Shown: piece after piece, positions 1 to 10,682 of the stretch
How positions within the stretch are numbered: position 1 is the stretch's first letter
Layout of the letters: each line of letters begins with the position of its first letter
Origin: Scortum barcoo
Taxonomy: Eukaryota; Chordata; Actinopteri; Centrarchiformes; Terapontidae
DNA: 64,000 bases
Assembly (NCBI GenBank): GCA_023238725.1
Contig: CM041537.1
Coordinates: forward strand, 29,174,009-29,238,008
Direction of reading: 5' to 3'
Program-made: the position numbers and the translations under genes
The notes under the pieces: generated by a model
The model's input: only the letters and a program-made list of their open reading frames with translations
The model's database searches: none
Told to the model about the DNA's origin: nothing

Positions 1-99
1 TGCTGTTTTCCTGAAATTGTAGGCGTTGGTAACGTTGCTGTCTGCAGAGTGTGTGTTTGTGGCACACTGGGTGGTTCTGGTAATCTATGGTTTCTGGTT

Positions 100-700
100 G
101 TGAACTCTTAACTATAGTTTCGGGTACTGTTGCAAGTTACTCGTTAAATCTACCACAGACCCAGTGAATCTGTTTGTGACATGAGAGGTCTGGAACTGGA
201 CCAACATCGACGTCATTGATGACATAGAGAGAATGTATCTTAGTTTTACATACTTCAGCAAGATGGTGGCATGGTCGTTCTTCCTGAATACGCGTCGAGA
301 TTCCTCTCTGTAGCCTTTTTTGAATGGCATGTAACATTGATCCAGAGTATTTACTCCCATTGTGGTGCAATCAACCTGATTGAAGGCTCCAGCAACATTT
401 CTGTGACAGGGAAGTCTCTCTGCTTACCTTTGGTGATATAGACTTATGTAGATCACTGTGATAATGAATGATGTAAATTCTCTTGGTAAATAGTGCAGTC
501 TGTATGCAATTATCAATAACTCCACATCAGGTAGCATAAAAAAGGAACATGTTAATATTCCCACTGTGATACCAATAAACACCAAAAAGCACACAGCTCT
601 TCCTTTTTTCTTGCCAGTCCTCTGTTGAATGGCATTCTCCAGTATTCCAGGATGTAACAATTTATTCTAAATATAAAGCTACAACATAAGGGGAGATTGT
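100..700 (-). mobile_element. LINE endonuclease-domain relic
   Basis: Decayed non-LTR retrotransposon running right to left and probably continuing past the left edge. On the minus strand, 424-660 encodes a stretch like the middle of a LINE apurinic endonuclease, with readable pieces RTGKKKGRAVCF and LPREFTSFIITVIYI (usual form: a Gly-rich 'GGGVCF' then 'LPREFxSxxxxxVYIPP'). Further along, 250-370 encodes NTLDQCYMPFKKGY and KNDHATILL, matching the family's 'NTLDHCYxxxKxGY...SDHxxIxL' end of the endonuclease. The GDFN segment expected between them is missing, so there is an internal deletion near 370-424, and frames are interrupted. The family match is by recalled consensus. The LINE identity is fairly sure, the exact clade is not. 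Confidence 0.62.
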
Positions 701-844
701 GTGTTAGCCCAAGTACCAAAAATTTAAATAAAATATTTACTTTACTTTTAGATTCGAAGGTTTCACTGTTTCCGATTTGTGTTATATTTGTGACCGATTC
801 ACATTGAAATAAAAACTAAACCTGTCACCAGTTAAAGTCCCCCA

Positions 845-1090
845 CGGACCAGTCTTCATGGAAGTAGATTCTGGTAGCCTGGAGAGGTGCCAGTTCACCT
901 CCTGAGCACTGCCAAGGTGCCCTTGAGCAAGGCACCGAACCCCAGACCTGGTCGTGGCACGGTCACAGTGCAGCCCCCTCGCCCAGCCATGTGCATGTGT
1001 GTGTATTCTTATGTATATGTAAAATGTGTGTAAGAACAAACAGAGTGACAAATGTGAATTTCCCCTGGTGGGATCAATAAGACAAGTGTT
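845..1090 (+). repeat. SINE-like retroposon with conserved 3' tail
   Basis: A GC-richer block in AT-rich surroundings. It contains a segment I recognise as common in teleost genomes, with 'gagcactgccaaggtgccc' and 'ttgagcaaggcaccgaaccc' at about 902-944. A GT-rich middle (990-1035) follows, and the element ends in 'aatttcccctggtgggatc' and 'aataagac' at 1057-1084. That last motif is the 3' end shared by several fish LINE/SINE families and reappears inverted at 51.9 and 59.4 kb. Orientation is plus because the tail lies on the right. The boundaries are approximate. Confidence 0.6.
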
Positions 1091-4000
1091 TCCTCCAATG
1101 TTGAGGTAGTCTCAGAGATGGACACAGAGATGGTCTTGTATGTCTATATGTTCAAGGTTGTAGCTAGTGTTTGTCCCCTCCAGCACTTCCTTGAATTTTA
1201 TTCTGATGTTTACACTTAAACATTTTGACTTGACAAGTGGGAAGTCCACAAAGCCATGCCATCCTATGGAATATCTGTAATATTTTATCATTGGTGATAA
1301 TAACTTGAGCCAACAGAGAGGCGACTGACTAGGTCTGTACTTAATAATATTAATTATAAGAAAAAGTGTAAGAATAATATAATTGTGCAATAATATATAA
1401 CAAAAACAAAATAACAAAATGTAAGTGTTTTTCTCATTTTCTTTACATAAGCTCATATTAATGTTTTATATCAGCAGGACATAATTTGTTTGTGCCTTGT
1501 GAAATTGTTCACAGCTGTAAGAATGACACATGACTATTTCTTCATCTTCCTCCACTATGGCCAAGATTAGTTTAGGCTTAGGCTCAAAAACGACTGTTAT
1601 GTTTAAGGAAAAACTGTGGTTGAAAAAAGCAACATGTTTGTTCTTGTGCTGCAACCAGCATTGAAATTTCAATATATAACCACTGTCCAGTGTCAAAACT
1701 GCAAGCTTCACACACCGAACGATCCACATGATCTTTGATTTCTGTGCAGTATACAGCGCTGCATGTGTCACATTCTAGATTGGGAAAATATTTGTACCTT
1801 GCCAGTATATTAAATCCAGGCAGCAATTACACTCCCTGCTTAATAAATTTCATTCTACAAATTAGGGGTTTGTAACTGTATTGCGTTTAGAACATAGCTA
1901 TATTATGTTACCTCTGCCAATGGTGGTCTACGTGAATCACCGAAGCAGTTCTGTGGTAGAAGATAACCATGATGTTTGTAGTAGCTTTTTGTATGTATAA
2001 ATCTAATAAATATTGTGAGCAAGTGATATATTAACTAGTGGTGTAATTATCATACAGTGTCTGGGCCAGCCGTGCATGTAGGTGCATTTGTTTGTACTCT
2101 GTTTCCTGGCCAGTGTGTATCATTGGAGGCAGATGGCCATGTGGCTTCCTATCATCAACTAGACAGTGAGCGAGCTGTCTGTGCAGCATCTTTGTCAACT
2201 GTCACCAGCAGGGAGATCTGTTCGAGCAGAAAGACCCGGGGTTATTGAGTCCTTTTGATAGTGTCAGTGCACAGAGAGCTTTTAATCTGTCTCCCCAGCT
2301 CCAGCCCTCTCACCCAGTCTCTCTTAGTCCTCTGCCCGCGGGGCTAGTAGTTAGTCACACCGGCGAAGCAGCCCTCTGTGTTGGCTGTGTTGACTCATTC
2401 TGCAAAGAGAAGTCCTTTACTTCTGCTGTTCAGGGTCGACATTAGCATGATCATCAACTGCTGACGTCAAGCAATGACAATAGAACAGATTTGCTTTTTT
2501 TGGAAAAATCATACTTCTGATGTATGTTTTGTTCCAACTGAGAATACATAAGTGCTCAACTGATCTCAGATAAGGTCCACTGATTGGAAGATTATTCCAC
2601 TGGGATAGATGTTCCACTGGGGCGAATGATTGTAACATTTGATGTAAACACACAGCTGTTACAATAATGTCCCAGTGTGCGTGTTTGCTTCTTCACTGTC
2701 TGTAACCAAGCCTTAAAATGTCCCCCTACTCCCTAAACCATGTGTTGTTCATGTTAACCTCTTCAAAGAAAGAAGTCCTGGATGTCCACCAGCCAATAAC
2801 ATCACTTTACTGACTCAATGGATGTCATTACATCCCCAAAATAATTATATCTACCTCCACTTAAAGGAAGCAGAAAATGTTGCACACTTCTGTCTCAATT
2901 AACCTTCAAAGGCTACTGGACATACAAATACAATGTTGGGTAGCAGCAGCACTGACAACCACAACAAAAATGTAGGCAAAATGATAATAGTCATTTGTTT
3001 GATCCAAAGGGACACTATAACTGAAGATGGCAAGGGGGCAACATTTGATCCCCTGTTGCTGTTCAAGTCCACAAAGAGGAGTGTTTATTTCAATATCACA
3101 TCAGAAAACAGTTTAAGGACTGAGAATATAAAAGATAGTAATGTGTTAGGTCAGATACAGCTGGAACAGTGATGCATTATATTATCATCATGTCATGAGA
3201 AATAATATAATCACCATGATGCATGATGTTACACTCAACACTGCTATCACAAGGTATTTAAATGTGTAAGCAATAAGCAATAAGGTAAACTCTGAAACAG
3301 GAATATACATATTATATAAATATATAAAACACACACACACACACACGTCAGCAGGTCCCTCCAATTTGTAAATAAAGTAAACCTAAAGTATAAAAACTAA
3401 ATTAAATATACAACTAAGGATAATGTACAATCTACTCTACATTAGCTTGACATGACTTGAGCAGCTTGTTTTGTAGTTTATTTTAGCCACACAGGCTCAC
3501 TTGCTAATTGGATACTGATGCCGAACACAGTGATGATCTTGATTTAGCATCACATTAACTCTAAGCTGTATTTTCCAATAACATTTCTTGCAAGCTAACT
3601 AGAATCTCCTGTGTTAATTGGTACATGGTCTTGATGTTTACTTCCCATTTTTACCAGGTAGTTAACATAATTACAACGTGCACCTACATGTACCTCCTAC
3701 TGTATCAGTTACTTAGTGGGTTGTGAACTAAAACTGTTAAATTAGTTTATAGCTTTAGGGGGTGAAAACTAAACCTTTAGCAGCTGCGGTACAGTCATGT
3801 TTTTCATTTTAGTGACTGCAACTTTAAATGAGAAGCAGTAATAGTGACTGAAGATTAAAACATGATAGACAGCCTCAGGTCTTATTTCTGAACTGCTGTA
3901 GACATGTTATTTATTCAGTGAGTAATAGTGAAGTCAGTTCAAACGTTAGAACTTATTTTGAATATATTCCCTTGATTGCACCTTTAAATGAGAAGCAGAA

Positions 4001-6570
4001 GTTGTGATTAAAGTGTTAACGCAGTGATATTAATTTGTCCTTGCTTTATCCCTGCATGTCTGCCTACTAATTACAGCACAATTTAACATAGCATTTTGTG
4101 TGTTAATCTGTGTGAGTGAGACTACTTGTGTTACAGATGACTTTGTATGTTTAATTTTAAAAAGGTATGGAGTAGGCAATATTCTGACTGTATTCCCTCC
4201 GCCCATGATAAGTTTTAATCCTGTGTCAGATGTCCCTGTTTATCATATTTAGTCACCTCATCCTGTTTTCAGTCAGTCAATTTAGTCTCATCAAATTTAT
4301 TTCATGTAAGATTTTATTATTTATGAAAATCTCTGCTGTTAGCCATTTAGTCTCTGATATAGCACACACAGTACATCTCATTTCATTTAGTTTTTTCTTT
4401 TTTGTCAACAAAAATAAAGAGACTTGGTATTTTTCATGTACATTTGAAGTCTCACCTTTTATTCATCAACAGTATTACATGCAGATATAGTCAGTGTTCA
4501 TATTCAACAATATGTTGATGAATTCATTTAGTTCACAGTTCACAAAATCAACACATCTGTGAAGTGAACACTTTGACTTGTCTAATGAGCTTCAACCACA
4601 CAGTCACACAAACAGAAACCAAGCAAAGGCTGCTGACTTATTTGTGCAAATAGTTTGTCATGTTGTTTATGCGCATATTGAAATGTTGATGTTGTGGCCA
4701 TTGTGAGACATACAGTAGAGTCCTGAGCACACTGTGTGGGAGTGTTCTGCAGTTTGCTTAGTTGTGGCTATTAAGCTGAAGGCACAGAAACAAGAACAAT
4801 TGAGCAAGTAGAGAAAGACAATTTAACCTTCATTTATAGTCATAAAAGCACACGCAAACAAGGGCATTTTTTCCAATATGCCAATTTTACAATTACAGTG
4901 CAGCAGGACCAAACATTTGCCTTGCTGGGGACATAAAACCCAGTAAAAATCAGGATAAACCTTCAAAACCTCTCAGTGAGGGTCTGCTGTTCCAGGGCAT
5001 TCTACATGGCAGGATGAAGGGACTGAAGGGGCTGTTAAATTTTTGCATATTTGCTGTTCTCAAAATTATAAACATTTGATTAATTAAAGTACTGAGAGAA
5101 GAACGCAACATTAACAGAGCGCTAGATCTTTTTTTTTTTTTTCCCCAGTTGTTGAACATCAGCAGGAGAGGCACATAGCTTTTTGCAGCTTGGAGCTCTC
5201 CCCTCACTTCCCTGTTGTCCCCCTTCTGCTTGTGGATTGCTCCAGTTGGGGGGGGAAATGGGGCAGCACTCAGTCATTGTCTCTGTCCTCAGTCCTGACA
5301 GAAGTGCTACCATAATGCATAAAATTGGGTCGGGTCTAGGTGGTTGATCTATGCATTTTTTTCTGAGGTTGTGATTTGATTTTAATGTGGCATGGAAAAT
5401 TCACACAATGTTAAAAACAATTCATGCAGTTATAAAAGACAAAGAAATAGTCCCTGTCACCTGCTCTCAGTCTTTGATGTTTTAGTCTTTACACTCATGT
5501 ATTTTATGGTGTTTTTGTGGTTTTATGTAGTCTTTAAAAAAACAAAAAAAAAGGACCAAACACTGTTTAATACTGCAATTATATTTCTTGGTAAAAGCAC
5601 ACAAGGGGATTAAAAGTAAATCACCTGAAAGCCCCTATTTGTTCAACAGCTTGTGTGTACCACAAGTTGGAGAGGAAATGCTTTATCCATCCAGAAAGTG
5701 AATGCCCTCTGCAGTATAGGACAGCAAGCACTGTAAAAAGATGGGTCAAAGTGAGAAGTCACTCACTCTTAATATTTAGTGGTTCCCAAAACATCTGCAG
5801 ATACAAATGTGTCTCTGCATGTACTGTGCAGAGACTCTGAGGTGATGTCGCTCTATAAATAAACTGAAAATGAGCGTGCTTCTCTCACCTTCGACCATCT
5901 CTGATCCCATTCTGATGAAGTTCGAGCTTCAAAATACTCATAGTGCTCTTGTTCGATAGACTGGGTCTGTGGTATTAATTAAAAAGACTACATCAGCGTG
6001 TAATTAGAGTTTTTATGGGCGAAGTTGAGGGTCATAACTTGGATCACCAGAGGGCTTTAAACTTTCTTTTAATGTCTCTGCTAAAGTTTAACAACTTGCC
6101 ACCTGTATTCCTCCTTAACATTTAATGCACAAAATGGGTCAAAATGGCCATTTGCAATGTTCATTTTCAGACTTATTTGATACGTAGATGAATGTTTCTC
6201 TTTAATATTTTTAGTCATTATATTAATTACTCTGCCTTGCTGTGTAGAGGAAAAAAAAAAGTGTTTACACATCTAACTGAAGCTCTCATAGGTCATAGGT
6301 AAAAAATAATCAGGATTAAAGTCAACAGTATGATTTTTCTATAGTTATTTATCATATTTATTCATATTGATTATGTTTAGTCTGTTTCTCTATTTCAGTA
6401 TATATTCAGGTTATACAGACCAACATTTGAACAAATTGCATTCACCTTGTATGCATATCACACGCTCTGCACCAAAATCACACTGTCACTGGTTTTTGAA
6501 ATAGTTTTCCCTTTACTTAAACGTTTCTGCATTTTCACCAAACAGATTCAAGAAACACACACCACAGACA
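1091..6570. other. Intergenic, no gene recognised
   Basis: AT-rich sequence with no convincing exon, RNA gene or transposon domain. It holds a short CA run at 3329-3346, a poly-T run near 5128-5142 and a poly-A run near 6249-6260. A moderately GC-richer piece at 2050-2420 has two adjacent open frames of 63-66 codons that match nothing I know. All other frames are under 115 codons and low-complexity or hydrophobic by chance. Confidence 0.5.
3329..3346. repeat. (CA)n microsatellite
   Basis: Nine uninterrupted CA dinucleotides following an AT-rich tract. Confidence 0.9.
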
Positions 6571-6579
6571 CTAGAATGA

Positions 6580-6960
6580 ACTCAAGAAAGGTACGCAGAC
6601 AAACTCAAACACACCCCCAACAAACTGACAAAGAACAAAGGAAGGGGACTGATATATATGTAGTGAGGCTGATAGAGGAGTGGAGTCAGGTGAGGAGACA
6701 GGGAAAGGAACAGGTGAAACTAATTGGGGCACAGCAGGTAATCAAATGGGAGGGAAACACAGACAGGCAGGAAGTAAAGTGTGACAAGTGAGGAGAGGTA
6801 AGTAAGGTAAGTAAAACAGGAAGTGTGCATGACCAGACTGAATACAGACAAAGACAAGTACAGGGAACAAGAAATAAAAAAAACAAAGGACACACTGGGA
6901 GAGGATAAAAAAGAGCACAAAGTCAGGAAACACAAGAGGCACAGGGAATAAGATCAAATG
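6580..6960. repeat. Purine-rich, T-poor block
   Basis: The plus strand is dominated by A and G with very few T bases for nearly 400 bases, with repeated short words such as 'aggaag', 'gacaag', 'cagg' and 'acaggga'. Its complement is therefore pyrimidine-rich and gives three overlapping open frames full of Ser, Leu, Pro, Phe and Cys, which I regard as composition artefacts. Similar strand-biased blocks occur in fish interspersed repeats near LTR or DNA elements. I cannot name a family and see no terminal repeats. Confidence 0.4.
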
Positions 6961-7137
6961 GTTTCATTAAAGCACACGTGAAAACACCCAGAACACGTAG
7001 ATTTATATACAAGTATATTTCAGAGCAGAGAGCTGTTCTCAGTATTATAACAAACAAGCTTGTTTGTTTCATTGCCCTCTAGAACATTTTCTTTTTCACT
7101 CACAAGTCACATTTTCCGATTAGACTCTGACAGGATG

Positions 7138-7141
7138 ATAT
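7138..7141. repeat. Target site duplication, left copy
   Basis: The four bases 'atat' directly before the 5' LTR are repeated directly after the 3' LTR. A 4-bp duplication is in the normal range for Ty3/gypsy integrases. The sequence is low in complexity, so its weight comes from exact placement at both LTR edges. Confidence 0.75.
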
Positions 7142-7477
7142 TGTAGCGTGTTGGGGAAGTGTGCGGTGGAGTTTCCCAGGGTGCTTTGCTGTAAGCAAAA
7201 ACAGTGTTTTAAGTCTGTAACTGTTAAAGTACAAAAATCATTTATGTTATCTGTTGTGTACCAGATTTGTTAAGTTCCGTTGTGTTCTTGCAGATGATCA
7301 TTTTGATTATAATAATTTCTGGCACCCTGAGTTAAAGTGGTTGTGCAGTTATTGACTACCTACCTGTGCTGATGATGGGGGCATGTTAAAAGTAAATGTT
7401 GTCATTAAAGAGCATTTCCTATTGAAGACCTTTGCTGCTGCTGTTGTTCTTTTGGAACAAAACCCAAGCTCGCCACA
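7142..7477 (+). repeat. 5' LTR of the Ty3/gypsy element
   Basis: 336 bases, starting TGTAG and ending CCACA, so the ends are the canonical TG...CA. It matches 12350-12688 almost throughout. Differences are C at 7147 versus T at 12355, one extra G near 7166, lack of a 5-base tandem unit ('cagtt') present in the 3' copy, 'gggggc' versus 'taaggggc' near 7377, and one extra CTG triplet near 7437. An ATTAAA at 7404-7409 could be the polyadenylation signal. A TATA-like stretch lies at about 7306-7313. Confidence 0.95.
7404..7409 (+). promoter_or_regulatory. Putative poly(A) signal ATTAAA in 5' LTR
   Basis: Common hexamer variant, about 68 bases before the LTR end. The same hexamer is at 12618-12623 in the 3' LTR, where it would act on the element transcript. 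Assigned by position and sequence only. Confidence 0.4.
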
Positions 7478-7478
7478 C

Positions 7479-7496
7479 TGGTGTCAGAAGTGGGAT
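7479..7496 (+). other. Primer binding site (tRNA-Leu type)
   Basis: Begins one base after the 5' LTR with TGGTGTCAGAAGTGGGAT. TGG complements the CCA end of a tRNA. From memory, the full 18 bases complement the 3' end of a vertebrate tRNA-Leu (…TTCTGACACCA). It primes minus-strand DNA synthesis. Position and TGG start are certain, the tRNA identity less so. Confidence 0.8.
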
Positions 7497-7501
7497 TTGC
7501 A

Positions 7502-8592
7502 ATGGCAGCCACGTTAAAGGAGATTGAAGAACTCATCACACGCCTGCATGACCTTGAGGGAGCCCGCCCTAAGAAGTTAAGGGAAATCTCAGTGATAGGA
7601 GACCTTGGAGAAAAGCCAGATGGAGCTAGTGATCCTAGACCAGTAGTGGAGGCTCGCCGCAGAGGACTCCGCTGTGGAATGGCTGGCCCACCACCACCGG
7701 CAGAGGCAATGGAGACCGCAGACCCACCGGTGCTAGCAGCAGCGAATGGAGGTATTGCCTCTGCGTCCCTTCAAACAGTAGCGGCCAGCACTACTAACCC
7801 CCAGTACTGTTTCAGTGCCAACTGCACCAGCGCCACTGGTGGCTCCACAGCGGGGAGCTATGAAGCTACCTCGTTATAACGGGGAGGAACCACCAGAGAC
7901 TTATCTCATCCAAGTGCAGCTAGCCGCACAGTTCAACAACTGGTCTACAGAGGAAACAGCAGTCCAAGTTGCCCTTGTCCTTGGAAGGAAAAGCCCTGCA
8001 GATTCTCACTGACCTTCAGCCAGAGGAACGACTTAACTGGCAGGCTATTGAGAGAGCGCTACAACATCGGTTTGGACGCCGTGCCTATGCTGATGATGCC
8101 CGGGACAAACTGGTTAGCCGCTGGAGGAGAGAGGGAGAGAGTTTGGGTGCCTACACTGCAGATCTCCGCCTTCATGCACGGCAAGGGTACCCCACCTTTG
8201 ACACTGCTGCACAGGAGGAGCTAGCCCTCCAAGCTTTCACCCGGGGACTCCAACCAGAACGACTTCAAGAGCACATCCGCCTGTGTGCGCCAAAGACCTT
8301 AGCTGAGGCCCTAGCTGAAGCGGAACGGGTTGAACATGTCTTGGGCACAAGGAGTCAACGCCACAGCATGAGACACCAAGCCCGTCAAGTCAATTACGAA
8401 AATAGCGACAACGAAGAAGTTATGTGGCCAAGCCACTGGCACACCTCCACAACAACACCGACGGAGAGCTAGGAAGGATGCCTGGCGGTCTATGGAGGGA
8501 TGTTATCAGGTGTGGAGAGCCAGGTCCACATTGCACGCTACTGCCCAGCACCATCCCCAAGAAGTACAGCTCCCCAGCCTCCGTTAAACTAG
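7502..8592 (+). pseudogene. gag: gag of the Ty3/gypsy element, frame-broken
   Basis: Structural capsid/nucleocapsid polyprotein that would package the element RNA. The start chosen is the ATG at 7502 in a good context (gcaATGG), 5 bases after the primer site. The order seen is: an N-terminal helical part (MAATLKEIEELITRLHDL); a capsid segment with LPRYNG and PETYL (about 7862-7905), then LEGKALQIL and QHRFG; the typical Ty3 capsid C-terminal stretch from ESLGAYTADLRL to PKTLAEALAEAE (8137-8325); a basic linker; and a CCHC zinc-knuckle pattern whose residues fall in three frames around 8501-8544. The coding frame changes by +1 at about 7830-7860, 7971-7985, 8405-8450, 8510 and 8526. The final frame ends at TAG 8590-8592, which overlaps the frameshift site that leads into pol. 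As it stands it is a pseudogene, or a gene hidden by assembly errors. Confidence 0.85.
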
Positions 8593-8625
8593 AACGGGGC
8601 GGCACAATGGGGGAACTGCCACCCG
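8583..8625 (+). promoter_or_regulatory. Predicted -1 ribosomal frameshift site between gag and pol
   Basis: The heptamer GTTAAAC lies at 8583-8589 in the phase G TTA AAC, relative to the last gag frame, and is followed at once by the gag stop TAG (8590-8592). Slipping back one base on TTA and AAC gives GTT and AAA and enters exactly the frame of the protease ORF. GTTAAAC is a known natural -1 slippery heptamer (arterivirus type). Five bases downstream, CGGG (8595-8598) plus GGC (8601-8603) can pair with GCC (8618-8620) plus CCCG (8622-8625), enclosing a 14-base loop. The G-run in that loop could also pair with TCCTCC at 8637-8642 as a pseudoknot. Motif, phase and spacing are all seen directly; function is inferred. 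Confidence 0.68.
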
Positions 8626-9270
8626 CAACAACATCTTCCTCCATCACCCTGTCACACCTACGACTCGGACGTCTGGGGCACACCCGTGGTCTGTATGTGG
8701 ACTGCTGCATCAATGGCACCCAATGCAGAGCCCTGGTGGACACTGGGTCTACCATCTCCCTCATCCGTCCTGGGACCTTGCCTGGAACAGCTGTCTCAAA
8801 ACCACGGGGTTGGAAGGCCACCAAGCTTCGTATCACCACAGTTACAGGTGAACGTGCAAGAATGTTGGGAAAAAGATCCCTTCCTGTGACTGTTGCTAAG
8901 CACTCTGTTGGTCATGAGTTCTGGTTGGCCAACATACAAGATTCTTGCATTATCGGACTGGATCTGCTGAGCAAGTTGAGAGCAGTGGTGGATGTGCCTG
9001 GAGCTACGCTTTATCTGGATGGTGGAAGCTGTAGCACTCCATTCTGCTGGTGAAGAGGGGCTACGCCTCATATCACTGCCATTAAAATCACCTGCTGGGG
9101 CCAATGATGCCATGGTGTCCCCATCCGGAGGGTTCGCTGCAGCGGTGCCCTCCCAAGAACCAGCAGCATTGTTGCCACAGTCGGCAGGGCCCTCCATGCC
9201 ACTGCCAGCAACTGAAGTGACCTTTCCACCAGCACAGCCACCATCTATGGAAACCAAGCAAGCCATTGAT
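8593..9270 (+). pseudogene. pol: pol part 1: aspartic protease and linker to RT
   Basis: Retropepsin-type protease that would cut Gag and Gag-Pol. The active-site motif LVDTGST is at 8733-8753 (Asp codon 8739-8741), in frame with the product of a -1 shift at 8583-8589. Upstream, the frame reads through RGLYVDCCINGTQCRALVDT, typical of Ty3 proteases. Downstream, ILxxDLLSKL-like residues (CIIGLDLLSKL, 8946-8978) match the second conserved region. The frame moves by +1 at 9021-9024, where four bases occupy the place of one codon, and continues into the RT frame through a Pro/Ala-rich linker (9080-9250). Confidence 0.85.
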
Positions 9271-10682
9271 GACCTGTATGATAGGAGTTGTGAGGGCTTG
9301 GAGGAAGGTCAGAGACTTCAGCTTCGCGAACTACTGGATCTGTTTTCTGACATCTTTGCAGCCAAGGATGAGGACTGCACTCACACCAGCTTGGTGCAGC
9401 ACAACATTGACACTGGCAATGCACATCCTATCTGCCTGCATCCCCGTCGTCTACCACTCACCAAGCGAGCTCTGGCTGAGCAGAAAATAAAAGAGATGGT
9501 GGAGGCGGGCATCATTGAGCCCTCCACAAGTCCCTGGGCAGCCCCAGTGGTCTTGGTCAAGAAAAAGGATGATACCTGGCGGTTCTGTGTTGACTATCGC
9601 CTTCTCAATAATGTCACACGCAAGGACTCCTACCCACTGCCCCGGGTGGATGATGCCCTTGACTGCATTGCTGGGTCCCGCTGGTTCAGCTCTCTCGACC
9701 TCCGGAGTGGCTATTGGCAAGTGGAGTTGGCACCAGAAGCACGCCCAAAGACTGCCTTCTCCATTGGCCAAGGACTGTGGCAGTTTAAAGTTATGCCCTT
9801 TGGCCTCTGCAATGCCCCAGCCACCTTTGAGCGCCTTATGGAGAGGGTCCTGGCTGACATCCCCCGAGATCGCTGCGTCGTGTACTTAGACGATCTCCTC
9901 GCTCATGCTGCAGACTTTGACAGTGCACTGGCCAACCTGCGAGATGTGTTCTTTGCCATCCGGAAGGCTGGCCTACGCCTCCATCCCAGGAAATGCCATC
10001 TGTTCCGGCGAGAGACATCCTTCCTGGGACATGTGGTCAGTGCAGCAGGGGTGTCCACCGACCCAGCAAAAGTAACAGCAGTACGGAACTGGCCTGTTCC
10101 CCGCAACATTGGGGAGCTGCGAAGCTTCCTGGGCTTGGCCTCTTACTACCGGCGGTTTGTCAGGGACTTCGCCACCACCGCCAGCCCACTACATCGGCTG
10201 ACCCAGAAAGGGCAAGTGTTCCAGTGGGGTGAGGACTGCGCCCAGGCCTTTGCACAACTGCGGACAGCACTCACTGAAGCCCCAGTGTTGGCCTACCCAG
10301 ATCCCTGTCGACCCTTCATTGTGGACACTGATGCCAGCAACGTGGGCCTTGGAGCAGTGCTGTCTCAAGAAGGAGAGCAAGGTGAACAAGTCATTGCTTA
10401 CTTCAGCCGCTCCCTAAGCCGACCAGAGAGGAATTACTGTGTCACTCGTCGAGAGCTGTTGGCGGTCATTCTTAAGTCTTCGCCATTTCAGACCATACCT
10501 CTATGGGCAGAGGTTCCTCCTGCACACAGACCATGCCTCACTCACTTGGCTCCTTAACTTTAAGGAACCAGAGGGGCAGTTGGCCAGGTGGTTGGAGACG
10601 CTACAAGATTACAACTTTGAGGTTCGCCATCGGGCTGGCCGCCTCCATGTCAACGCAGACGCTCTGTCTCGACGGCCCATGT
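9271..10682 (+). pseudogene. pol: pol part 2: reverse transcriptase and RNase H
   Basis: Copies the element RNA into DNA and degrades the RNA template. One open frame covers all RT motifs: the N-terminal HxIDTG-type start (HNIDTGNAHPI), KKKDDTWRFCVDYRLLN, the SSLDLRSGYWQVEL block, FGLCNAPATFERLM, and the catalytic YLDD box at 9883-9894. The RNase H that follows has VDTDASNVGLGAVLSQ (first Asp codons 10324 and 10330), the Glu of RRELLAVI (10453-10455) and HTDHASLTWLL. An extra A at 10474/10475 shifts the frame by +1 in the middle of RNase H. A further extra base at 10676-10679 shifts it again just after ALSRRP, creating a false TGA at 10682-10684. All catalytic residues visible here are intact, so the damage is confined to length changes. 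Confidence 0.93.

Noticed and set aside
3181..3225. Imperfect AT-rich palindromic words around 'atgatgcatgatg'
   Set aside because: Low complexity and short arms, expected by chance in this base composition.
6686..6957. Three overlapping minus-strand frames rich in Leu, Ser, Phe and Cys
   Set aside because: Direct consequence of the T-poor plus strand, with no real signal peptide or domain order.
7481..7501. GTG start for gag inside the primer binding site
   Set aside because: It lies in the tRNA-complementary region. The ATG at 7502 in the same frame has a good context.
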